Part shown: one piece after another, positions 8,690 through 16,233 of the stretch
Position numbering within the stretch: position 1 is the first letter of the stretch
How the letters are laid out: every line of letters begins with the position of its first letter
Assembly (NCBI GenBank): GCA_037440925.1
Contig: JBBITF010000005.1
Span: 1-64,000 of the forward strand
Length of the DNA stretch: 64,000 nt
From: JAABUE01 sp037440925
GTDB lineage: Bacteria > Chloroflexota > Anaerolineae > Anaerolineales > Villigracilaceae
Reading direction: 5' to 3'
The notes under the pieces: generated by a model
What the model was told of the DNA's origin: nothing
The model's database searches: none
What the model saw: the letters and a program-made list of their open reading frames with translations, nothing else
Made by a program: the position numbers and the translations under genes

Positions 8690-8891
8690 CTGGTGATTGC
8701 CCACATCTTGAGGGTAGGGCGTATTCTCTAAAATTACGATGGAATACTTTCGAGCGCTCCGTCAGCAAGGGGCTTGGATTTGGCAATCCAAGCCAGCGAA
8801 AGCAATCCAAGCCAACAGTGTCGAAGCCGCCATTTTTTTGCTCGTGCGGATTGCCAAATCTGCACATGCCTCCCTTGTGGGCAATCACCAG
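8690..8891 (+). mobile_element. Complete MITE, family M2 (202 bp)
   Basis: The element has perfect 16-bp terminal inverted repeats (CTGGTGATTGCCCACA at 8690, its complement ending at 8891) and is flanked by the 8-bp direct repeat TGAAGACT at 8682-8689 and 8892-8899. It contains no credible open reading frame, so it is a non-autonomous element. Its left part is nearly identical, in inverted orientation, to bases 1-55. It fills most of the spacer between the molybdenum operon and ftsK. Confidence 0.88.
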
Positions 8892-8919
8892 TGAAGACTT
8901 TTCTTAAGGCTGACAGGCC

Positions 8920-11238
8920 TCAAGACTCCTTTGGAGGAGCAGCCGGGCCATAATCCAGCACCGAACGTATCTGGGTGTTACCTTCTGGCGGACCGACAAT
9001 ACCTTTTTCTTCCATCTTGTCTATCAAGCGGGCAGCGCGTGTGTAGCCAATGCGCAAACGACGTTGGAGCATGGACACCGATGCGCGCCCCTCACGGCGC
9101 ACCAGGTCCACTGCTTCGGTATAGAGCGGGTCGCCCTCTTCTTTTTGTAAATCCTCCCACAGCGGCTGCTGCTTGAGCGGGACGCCGGGCGGCAAGGGGG
9201 TATCTATGGCGCCGCCAACGGCTGCGTATGGGCTGCCGCCGCCCATCTGCGCCCGCCAAAACTCCACCAGGCGCTGGATTTCGGGGTCGGAGACAAATAC
9301 CCCTTGCAGGCGCACCGGTGAGGGCGCGTCGGGGGCTTGATAGAGCATATCGCCGCGTCCCAACAGCCGCTCGGCGCCGGGCTGGTCGAGGATGACGCGG
9401 CTGTCGGTATTGGAGGCCACCGCAAAGGCGATGCGAGCCGGGAAGTTGGCCTTGATGAGGCCCGTCACCACGTCTACCGAAGGGCGTTGGGTCGCCAAAA
9501 TCATGTGGATGCCGGTGGCGCGCGCCAGTTGCGCCAGGCGGGTGATAGTGCGCTCGGTTTCGTCGGGCGCAATCATCATCAGGTCAGCCAGTTCGTCAAT
9601 GACGATGACCAGGTAGGGCAGTTTCTTGCCGCCCTGCGCCTGGACACGGGCGTTGTAGTCGCCGATGTTGCGCGCGCCGACCTGGGCAAAGGTATGATAG
9701 CGTTTGTCCATTTCGCGCGTCATCCATTGCAGCGCGCCCACCACGCGGTCTACCTCCACAATGACCGGCGCGAGCAAGTGCGGCACGCCGTTGTAACTGG
9801 TCAACTCCACGCGCTTGGGGTCCACCAGCACAAGCCGCAGGTCGTCGGGGGTGTTGTGCAGCAAGAAACAGGTCAGGATAGCGTTGACGCAGACCGACTT
9901 GCCCGAGCCGGTCGTGCCGGCAATCAGCAAATGCGGCATCCCCTCCAGGCTGGCAATTTGCGGCAGGCCGGCTACATCGCGTCCTAGCGCAAAAGTCAAG
10001 TTCGAACGCTTGCGTTGGAAGGCCTCGCTCTCCAGAATGTCGCGCAGGGCTACCAACGTCATCTCTTCGTTGGGGACTTCGATGCCGACGAAGCCGCGTC
10101 CTGGCACAGGGGCCTGAATGCGGATGCGCGGCGCAGACAACGCCAGCGCCAAGTCATCGGACAGTGAGGCAATCTTATTGACGCGCACCCGCGTGCGCCC
10201 GCCTCGCCCTTCGACGAAGAGCGGCTCCACCCCAAATTGCGTGACCGTTGGGCCTCGGCTAATTTCCACCACCTGGGCCGGGGCGCCAAAGGAGGCCAAC
10301 GTATCTTCGATCAAACGGGCGCGTTGTTGTACAAACTCTTCGTTGACTTGCGGCGCATTGCCTTCGTCTAAGATATCTTTGATTTGGGGGAGCGTCCACT
10401 GGATGACCGGCTGCCCGCTGCTGGTAGTGACGATAGGCATACCCGCCGGCGGTGCGCCAGCCTGAACGGGAGGGCGCTGCAATGGAGTGTATCCATTGGC
10501 TTGCATATCGGGCGGATGCAAGGCGGCATCAGGCCGTCTACTCTCCTGGTGGGCTGTCCACATCCGGCGCAGGGACTCTCCTAGAGGCGCTAGCCAGCCA
10601 AACAAATCCCGGATGGGTCTGTCGAGGGTGAACGCCAGGGCAATCAGCAGCCAGGCTATCAACGCCACAACAGCCCCTGCCCAACCAAGCCAACCCCACA
10701 AGAGGCGCTGGAATAGACTGCCGAGGTAGCCGCCCCCAGCGCCATCCAGGGCGGCTTGTTCGGCCAATTCGTAGGGTACGAAAAGCGCGTGCATACAGGC
10801 CAGCAGCCATAGATAGAGCAATGCAATGCCGGTGGCGCGCGCCGCTGAAAGAGGCGGAATGCGCTCGACATTGCGCAGCACCAGCCAGAAGCCCACAACG
10901 ATTAACCCCACAGGCAGGATGTAAATGCCCCAGCCAAAGATCTGCCCAAGAAACCGAAGCAGGCCTCCGGTCAAGGCAGAACGGTTGGCAGAAACCAGTC
11001 CCAGCAGAGTGAGCAATCCCGTCAACCCCAACAATACGCCGATAACGTCCAGGCGTCGCTCTGGGGGCAGCGATTCCCATAGGCCTGGGGCGCGCGGGGG
11101 CGGGGCCGGCGGCGCGTCAACTTTTTGGGCCGCGCGGGGCGACGCTTTGGGTTTGGCGGAGGCTCCCTTTTTGGGGGTGATCCTCTTGCCCTTAGCGGGC
11201 GCGTTTTTAGGGGGCGATTTGGGTTTGCTGATGGGCAT
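8920..11238 (-). CDS. ftsK: FtsK/SpoIIIE-family DNA translocase
   Basis: A 772-residue septal DNA pump that moves chromosomal DNA through the closing division septum. After a basic Lys/Pro-rich N-terminus come four or five membrane helices (about residues 60-210), a linker, the FtsK alpha/beta domain, the RecA-like motor with Walker A GTTGSGKS near 441-448 and the Walker B segment VIVIDELADLM. The C-terminal winged-helix gamma domain begins around DPLYTEAVDLV. The start at the ATG at 11238 is preferred because the upstream extension is proline-rich, lacks family similarity and overlaps the divergent rnz region. Confidence 0.93.
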   Translation of the reverse strand: MPISKPKSPPKNAPAKGKRITPKKGASAKPKASPRAAQKVDAPPAPPPRAPGLWESLPPERRLDVIGVLLGLTGLLTLLGLVSANRSALTGGLLRFLGQIFGWGIYILPVGLIVVGFWLVLRNVERIPPLSAARATGIALLYLWLLACMHALFVPYELAEQAALDGAGGGYLGSLFQRLLWGWLGWAGAVVALIAWLLIALAFTLDRPIRDLFGWLAPLGESLRRMWTAHQESRRPDAALHPPDMQANGYTPLQRPPVQAGAPPAGMPIVTTSSGQPVIQWTLPQIKDILDEGNAPQVNEEFVQQRARLIEDTLASFGAPAQVVEISRGPTVTQFGVEPLFVEGRGGRTRVRVNKIASLSDDLALALSAPRIRIQAPVPGRGFVGIEVPNEEMTLVALRDILESEAFQRKRSNLTFALGRDVAGLPQIASLEGMPHLLIAGTTGSGKSVCVNAILTCFLLHNTPDDLRLVLVDPKRVELTSYNGVPHLLAPVIVEVDRVVGALQWMTREMDKRYHTFAQVGARNIGDYNARVQAQGGKKLPYLVIVIDELADLMMIAPDETERTITRLAQLARATGIHMILATQRPSVDVVTGLIKANFPARIAFAVASNTDSRVILDQPGAERLLGRGDMLYQAPDAPSPVRLQGVFVSDPEIQRLVEFWRAQMGGGSPYAAVGGAIDTPLPPGVPLKQQPLWEDLQKEEGDPLYTEAVDLVRREGRASVSMLQRRLRIGYTRAARLIDKMEEKGIVGPPEGNTQIRSVLDYGPAAPPKES

Positions 11239-11431
11239 GAGAACGGACGGTAGAGTGGGAAAGCGCACTTGGATTATAGCACAAATGGTCTGTTTTGTAT
11301 CCTCGCACGAAAGCGGCGGGCGAGGTACAATTGGGCTATAAAAAATGAGCCAGGGCGTCAAATTGCTTGGGCGATATGGATGTTGTATCTCAGCCCTTTG
11401 GCACGCCAACAAACATTCCAAAGGATTTTCT

Positions 11432-12349
11432 TTGTTTGAACTTCTCTTTCTTGGCACTTCCGCTTCTGCGCCTTCAGCCAAGCGCGGGCTTTCGGCAGCG
11501 CTGGTTAGCCATGACGAATATCGTTTTCTGGTAGATTGTGGGGAAGGCACTCAACGACAAATCTTGCAATCGGGGGTGGGTTTCAAGCGCCTGACGCGCA
11601 TCCTGCTCACGCACGGCCACCTCGATCACATTCTGGGATTGGGCGGCTTGATGTCCACCTTTTTGCGTTGGGAGGCCATCGAGGAACTCGAAATCTTCGG
11701 CGGGCGTTCAACTCTCGATCGCGTTCACGACCTGCTGTATGGCGTGGTGCTGCGCGGCAAGCAGCCTCCTATGCCGCTCACTCTGCACGAGATCAAGCCG
11801 GGGGTGTTCTTCGAGGCTGAGGATTTTACCGTTACCGCCTTTCCGGTCACACATCGCGGCCCAGACTGCCTGGGCTTTTGTTTCGAGACGAGGGCGCGTC
11901 GCCCATTTTTGCCTGAAAAAGCGGACGCGCTAGGCGTTCCCTTTGGCCCCCAGCGGCGTGAACTGGTCAACGGTCAGCATGTGACCCTGCCCGATGGGCG
12001 GCTTATCACGCCAGATGATGTGCTAGGTGATCTGCAACCGGGGGTGAAACTGGTGATGGTGGGCGACGTCGGCCGCACCGACAATCTCCTGCCGTATTGC
12101 CGCGGCGCCGATGCGCTGGTCATCGAGTCCACCTACCTGGAGAGCGAGGCCGAGATGGCGCATGAATTCATGCACCTGACTGCCAGGCAAGCCGCCGAGT
12201 TCGCCGTACAGGCTGGCGTCAAACGCCTCATTTTAACTCATCTCTCGCGCCGTTACCGCGAACGGGACGTGCTGGCCGAAGCCCAGGCCGTCTTCCCCGA
12301 AGCCGTTGTAGCGCGCGATTTCGATGTCTTCCAAATCAAACGCGAATAG
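11432..12349 (+). CDS. rnz: Ribonuclease Z (tRNA 3'-processing endonuclease)
   Basis: A metallo-beta-lactamase-fold RNase of 305 residues that removes the 3' trailer from tRNA precursors. The metal-binding motif HGHLDH is at about 61-66, with further ligands in FPVTHRG, GDVGRTD and LTHLSRRY. I set the start at the TTG at 11432, because an AAAGGA site lies just upstream and the N-terminus FELLFLGTSASAP then matches the family. An earlier start at 11345 would add an unrelated leader. The tRNA-Asn here lacks an encoded CCA, which fits RNase Z processing. Divergent from ftsK. Confidence 0.9.
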   Translation: MFELLFLGTSASAPSAKRGLSAALVSHDEYRFLVDCGEGTQRQILQSGVGFKRLTRILLTHGHLDHILGLGGLMSTFLRWEAIEELEIFGGRSTLDRVHDLLYGVVLRGKQPPMPLTLHEIKPGVFFEAEDFTVTAFPVTHRGPDCLGFCFETRARRPFLPEKADALGVPFGPQRRELVNGQHVTLPDGRLITPDDVLGDLQPGVKLVMVGDVGRTDNLLPYCRGADALVIESTYLESEAEMAHEFMHLTARQAAEFAVQAGVKRLILTHLSRRYRERDVLAEAQAVFPEAVVARDFDVFQIKRE

Positions 12350-12367
12350 CGGCAGGGACTTGCACTG

Positions 12368-13765
12368 TCATTCTAAAAATCCCCTCGCAAACGCCAAAAA
12401 GGCTTGCACGTCGTTGAAGTTCGTGACCAGACCGACCGAAATACGAACGGCGCCGCTGGCCTTGCCGTCAATGCACAAACGAAAATCATCTAAAGACAAA
12501 CGCTGTTCGCGGCCGGGCATGGAGAAACAGGCCGCCAGTTCCATGCTGGAGATGCCCAACGCAATTTCACCTGCGCCGGGATTGCAAAAGCAGCCTGTCC
12601 GCAGCGAAATGTTGACCTGATTGGCGGCCTTTTCGATCGTGCGGTGGTCAATAGGGAGGCCCTCCTTGTTGAAAAAATTGACCGTCACGGCGCCGCCGCG
12701 TCTGTCCGTCGTTGTCGGGCCGTAGATGCGCACCAGCGGCTCGCCATTGTTATGTCTCATTTGCGTCAGGTTATCTAACAGCCACCCGGTAAGACAACGC
12801 ACCCGTTCATGGATACGCTCATAGCCGATGGCCTGGAGATGCTCTAGCCCAATCTTGATAGCAGGGATATCAAGATAGTTGAGTGTGCCATCCTCGAAAG
12901 CCGCCGCGCCGTCGGCCAGGTAATACTTGTCGCCTTGCACCGAGGCGACCGTAATTGTCCCGCCGGCAAACCAGGGACGATGCAGTTTCGCCAGCGCTTC
13001 TTTGCGAGCAATCAACGCTCCAAGCCCGGTGGGGTAACCGAACATCTTGTAGAACGAAATCGGCACAAAATCGGGATGGATGACCGACAGATCCAATTTG
13101 TTGGTAGGGACGTAAGCGGCAGCGTCAAGAAGCACATCCCAGCCGGCGGCGTGCGCTCGTTCAATCCACGCCAGTGAATGCTGGACGCCAGAAAAATTGG
13201 ATTGAGCAGGATAGGCAAACAGGTTATGCTGCCCCGCTTTGGCAAGCGCCAGGTACTCGTCTAGGCTGGACTCGTTAACGCGCATGTCGGGCAGTTCAAG
13301 GGGGATATAGGTCACTTCTGCGCCGCGCACATGGGCAAACTCTCGAATTCCGTTTACAGAGTTGTGGTTATCGAAGGTCAGCAAGTAATGGCCGCCAGGG
13401 AAAGGATAAGATTCGCCCACCAGTTTGAGCGCGCCGCTGGCATTGGGGGTGAAAATGCACAAATATTCTTCAGGATCGGCATGAAAGAACGCAAGTACGT
13501 ATTCGCGGCTATCTTCCACCAACCTGGTGGCCGCCAGAGAGGTTGGGTTCGATGAATGCGGGTTGCCCAATACATGCGTGCGGAGAAGGTCATGATGGGC
13601 GCGAATCTGCGACTCGGCGTAAAGGCCCCCGCCCGTATAGTCAAGGTAGACATGTTTGGCCTGGTCGAGACGGGCGTAATCGCTCTGACGCAGAGAATCG
13701 ATGATTTCGGTAGAAGCATAGGCAGGGTAAACCTGCAAGAAATGTGCAAACTCAGAAGCGGACAT
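12368..13765 (-). CDS. Class V aminotransferase, molybdenum-cofactor-sulfurase-like
   Basis: A 465-residue PLP enzyme of the cysteine desulfurase fold. The PLP lysine is Lys240 in SFYKMFGYPTG, and the C-terminal part has LRTGCFCNPGA with Cys392 and Cys394. This pair of motifs is that of the N-terminal domain of eukaryotic Moco sulfurases, which put the terminal sulfido ligand on the molybdenum of xanthine dehydrogenase-type enzymes. The C-terminal MOSC domain is absent. With a xanthine dehydrogenase-family enzyme 4 kb away, a sulfuration role is attractive but inferred; another desulfurase or isopenicillin-epimerase-like role is possible. Confidence 0.75.
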   Translation of the reverse strand: MSASEFAHFLQVYPAYASTEIIDSLRQSDYARLDQAKHVYLDYTGGGLYAESQIRAHHDLLRTHVLGNPHSSNPTSLAATRLVEDSREYVLAFFHADPEEYLCIFTPNASGALKLVGESYPFPGGHYLLTFDNHNSVNGIREFAHVRGAEVTYIPLELPDMRVNESSLDEYLALAKAGQHNLFAYPAQSNFSGVQHSLAWIERAHAAGWDVLLDAAAYVPTNKLDLSVIHPDFVPISFYKMFGYPTGLGALIARKEALAKLHRPWFAGGTITVASVQGDKYYLADGAAAFEDGTLNYLDIPAIKIGLEHLQAIGYERIHERVRCLTGWLLDNLTQMRHNNGEPLVRIYGPTTTDRRGGAVTVNFFNKEGLPIDHRTIEKAANQVNISLRTGCFCNPGAGEIALGISSMELAACFSMPGREQRLSLDDFRLCIDGKASGAVRISVGLVTNFNDVQAFLAFARGFLE

Positions 13766-13781
13766 AATGGTCTCCTAAAAC

Positions 13782-13828
13782 GTATCGCTGACTTTTGGTC
13801 GGCCCTGCCAGGCAGAGCCTGGCGGTAC
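13782..13828. repeat. 47-bp REP-like repeat, family R-B, copy 1
   Basis: This 47-bp unit ends in GGCGGTAC and contains GGTCGGCC and AGGC...GCCT palindromic pieces. A second copy of exactly the same length is at 22653-22699, with about 41 of 47 bases identical. It lies upstream of the aminotransferase gene. Confidence 0.75.
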
Positions 13829-13900
13829 GTTTAGGGGGCAAGCCATTTGCAAGAGTTCTCATGGCAAGTCTCCTTTATCTCTGAGAAGGGCCTAGAAGCA

Positions 13901-13925
13901 AACAAAAAGCCCCTTTCAGGGGCTT
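13901..13925 (-). terminator. Rho-independent terminator after tRNA-Asn
   Basis: On the minus strand AAGCCCC and GGGGCTT form a stem around a short loop, followed directly by five T residues. It starts four bases past the 3' end of the tRNA gene. Confidence 0.8.
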
Positions 13926-13928
13926 AGG

Positions 13929-14001
13929 CTCCTGGCCGAGGACTCGAACCTCGAACCTAGCGGTTAACAGCCGCCCGCTCTGCCGATTGAGCTAGCCAGG
14001 A
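13929..14001 (-). tRNA. trnN: tRNA-Asn (anticodon GTT)
   Basis: The minus strand folds into a full cloverleaf of 73 bases. The acceptor stem is TCCTGGC/GCCAGGA with discriminator G, the D arm is GCTC/GAGC, and the anticodon loop CTGTTAA gives anticodon GUU for asparagine. The anticodon stem has one G-U pair at its base, and the T arm is CGAGG/CCTCG with a TTCGAGT loop. The 3' CCA is not encoded (CCT follows). A terminator lies just downstream. Confidence 0.95.
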
Positions 14002-14158
14002 AAGTGTAGCGATTATAAGGCGAAGGGAAAGCCGTGTCAAGATGAGCAAAAAGCGGCCAGCAATTCTCAATATAAATTCCAAGAGAACGTCCCGCAGGCC
14101 TTTTAGGCGCAAATTTGGTAACTGCCTATAGGTAGAAACCTTTTGCGCGCATCCTCTC

Positions 14159-14187
14159 TTGGCAGGCGGTGTAGAGACAGGTACAAT
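14159..14187 (+). promoter_or_regulatory. Sigma70-type promoter for a leaderless gene
   Basis: TTGGCA (14159-14164) and TACAAT (14182-14187) are separated by 17 bases. The GTG start codon follows 7 bases after the -10 box, so transcription should begin at about the start codon. An 11-base match to the M1 MITE end (GTAACTGCCTA) lies upstream at 14118-14128. Confidence 0.65.
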
Positions 14188-14194
14188 CCAACTT

Positions 14195-15010
14195 GTGAAC
14201 GAGGAACAACGCTATCTGCCCGATTCCAACCGCTTGGGTGTGGTACTGGCCACCATCCTTTTGACCCTGGCGCTCGCCCATTTGCTTCAAGCGCCGCAGT
14301 TGACATTAGAATTGCAATTGCCGGGCTTTTATTTTGCGCTTCCCTTTGGGTTGAATACGATGATGATTCTCCTGGCAGCCGGCTTGAGCGCCACCGGCAT
14401 GGATTGGTTGCTGCGCAAGCATCCTTTATTGAAGGAAAAGCTCACTCTGGAAAACTGGCTGCTTCCAACGCTGGCTACCTTGATTATCGGCGTGCCTTTG
14501 TCCATTTTGCCATTGAGAAATACCTGGTGGATTGGCTTTGCAGTGAGCGCATTGCTCTTGACGTCGGTCTTTTTGGCCGAGTACATCGTCGTTGAGCCTT
14601 CTGCACCCTATTATGCACTCGCTACAGTCGTGCTGACTGCCCTTTCGTATGCCGTCTACTTGATTCTCATTACGGCCCTGCGCTTCAATGGCGCGCGCTT
14701 GTTTTTGCTTTTCCCAGCCATGTTCGTTGTAGCCGGCCTGGTGTCTTTGCGCACTTTGCACCTGCACGTAGGCGGGCGCTGGCAATATTCGTGGGCCATT
14801 GGTATAGGGCTGATTTGCGCCCAAGTGGGAGCCGGCTTACACTACTGGCCGCTTTCGCCTGTCCAATACGGGCTGGCGTTGCTGGGGCTGCTATATGCCC
14901 TTACCACTTTCACTGCCAGTCTGTTGGAAGATATTCCCCCGCGACGTGCTGCGCTCGAACCCCTGCTGGCGCTGGCCCTGGCATGGGGCGCAGCCGCTCT
15001 TTTGCGCTGA
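14195..15010 (+). CDS. Polytopic membrane protein, unknown function
   Basis: A 271-residue, very hydrophobic protein with about eight or nine membrane segments and few charged residues outside short loops. I do not recognise a family. The GTG at 14195 is chosen as the start because a strong promoter sits directly in front of it; the longer reading would begin inside the -35 box. Its stop is one base before the start of the JAMM peptidase gene, and PlsY follows, so the three probably form an operon linked to the membrane or envelope. Confidence 0.65.
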   Translation: MNEEQRYLPDSNRLGVVLATILLTLALAHLLQAPQLTLELQLPGFYFALPFGLNTMMILLAAGLSATGMDWLLRKHPLLKEKLTLENWLLPTLATLIIGVPLSILPLRNTWWIGFAVSALLLTSVFLAEYIVVEPSAPYYALATVVLTALSYAVYLILITALRFNGARLFLLFPAMFVVAGLVSLRTLHLHVGGRWQYSWAIGIGLICAQVGAGLHYWPLSPVQYGLALLGLLYALTTFTASLLEDIPPRRAALEPLLALALAWGAAALLR

Positions 15011-15011
15011 G

Positions 15012-15419
15012 ATGCCGCCTCTCTCCTGCCTGAGAATCAGACAAGAACACTGGCGCGCCATGCGCCGCCACGTTGCCGCGCAGGCGCCGCTCGAAGCCTG
15101 TGGCTTGCTGGCCGGCAAAGGGGAACGGGTGGAAGCCGTGCTGAGGGTGCGGAACGCAGCCCAAAGCGCAGTTCGTTTTCGGATGGACCCACAAGAGCAA
15201 CTGCAAGCCTTCGAGTGGATCGAAGAACACGGTTTGGAACTGGTTGGCATCTTCCACTCGCATCCGGCCGGACCCGAAACGGCCTCCGTTACCGACATCG
15301 CCGAGGCCGCCTACGACGTGGCGCAGGTCATCTGGTCGCGCGCACAAGGTATATGGACAGCGCGCACCTTTTGGATCGAAAACAGACAGGCAAACGAAAT
15401 CCCGCTAAAAATAGACTAA
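15012..15419 (+). CDS. Stand-alone JAMM/MPN-domain metalloprotease
   Basis: A 135-residue protein that is almost entirely one JAB1/MPN domain. The zinc site is visible: a conserved Glu in EACGLLAG, then HSHPAGPETASVTD, which fits the H-x-H-x7-S-x2-D pattern. Bacterial relatives cleave isopeptide or C-terminal bonds of ubiquitin-like or sulfur-carrier proteins. No such carrier protein lies nearby, so the substrate is unknown. The start at 15012 follows one base after the upstream stop, indicating coupling; a longer in-frame reading overlapping the membrane protein is rejected. Confidence 0.82.
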   Translation: MPPLSCLRIRQEHWRAMRRHVAAQAPLEACGLLAGKGERVEAVLRVRNAAQSAVRFRMDPQEQLQAFEWIEEHGLELVGIFHSHPAGPETASVTDIAEAAYDVAQVIWSRAQGIWTARTFWIENRQANEIPLKID

Positions 15420-15498
15420 CCCCCTCCAAAAGATAGAGATAGCAACCATCCCTTCCCTTGTGTGTTATCAGTTTACACAATATTTTGGAGAACTGCCT

Positions 15499-16203
15499 AT
15501 GCAAATCCTACTTGGTATGCTCGCCATTGCGATAGCCTATATTCTAGGCTCCATTCCTTTTGGTTTGTTGATTGTCAAATTGAAAACCGGCCAGGATATT
15601 CGCAGCATAGAAAGCGGACGCACCGGCGGCACCAATGCCATGCGGGCGGCCGGCTTTTGGGCCGGCTTGCTGACGGCTGTCTTGGATATTCTCAAGGGCG
15701 CTGCGTCGGTCTGGCTGGCCTACTGGCTGGCCCCCGAAATGCGCCTGTTCCAGGTGCTGGCCCCGATTGCGGCGATTGTGGGCCACAACTACTCCATCTT
15801 TTTGCCAGAACGCAGCGAAAACGGACGCTTTTTGCGCCTGCGCGGCGGGGCGGGAGGCGCGCCATCGGTAGGCGGCGCCTTTGGGTTGTGGGCGACTTCC
15901 ATTTTGATTATCGTTCCCTTGGGGGCGCTGATTTTCTTTACCGTTGGCATTGCCTCGGTGACGACCATGAGCGTGGCCTTGTTAGCCATCCTCATCTTCG
16001 GCGTGCGCGCCTGGCTGGGATTGACCCCCTGGCTCGATGTATTGTACGGCGTGTTGGCCGAGATTTTGCTCATTTGGGCGCTGCGCCCCAACCTGCAGAG
16101 GCTGTTTACCGGCCAGGAACGCATCGTCAAATACAGCCTGAACGGCTGGCTGAAAGCAAGACGCGAAAAACGCCAGGCCCAAGAAGCCGGCAAAGCAATT
16201 TGA
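15499..16203 (+). CDS. plsY: PlsY-like glycerol-3-phosphate acyltransferase
   Basis: A 234-residue membrane enzyme that makes lysophosphatidate from acyl-phosphate and glycerol-3-phosphate. The N-terminal GSIPFGLLIVK and RTGGTNAMRAAG correspond to the family's GSxP and SGNxGATNxLR motifs, and five or six membrane helices follow. The second conserved loop, usually GGKGVAT, reads GGAGGAPSVGG here, so the usual Lys is missing. The C-terminus is longer and basic. The start at 15499 has a GGAG site 8 bases upstream. The family call is good; the altered loop leaves some doubt about standard activity. Confidence 0.75.
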   Translation: MQILLGMLAIAIAYILGSIPFGLLIVKLKTGQDIRSIESGRTGGTNAMRAAGFWAGLLTAVLDILKGAASVWLAYWLAPEMRLFQVLAPIAAIVGHNYSIFLPERSENGRFLRLRGGAGGAPSVGGAFGLWATSILIIVPLGALIFFTVGIASVTTMSVALLAILIFGVRAWLGLTPWLDVLYGVLAEILLIWALRPNLQRLFTGQERIVKYSLNGWLKARREKRQAQEAGKAI

Positions 16204-16233
16204 CGCGCAAAGATCTTCCCGAAGTTTTTTTCA

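Noticed and set aside
1..8899. Composite transposon formed by the two M2 copies
   Set aside because: The right copy has its own 8-bp duplication on both sides and neither copy encodes a transposase, so two independent insertions explain it better.
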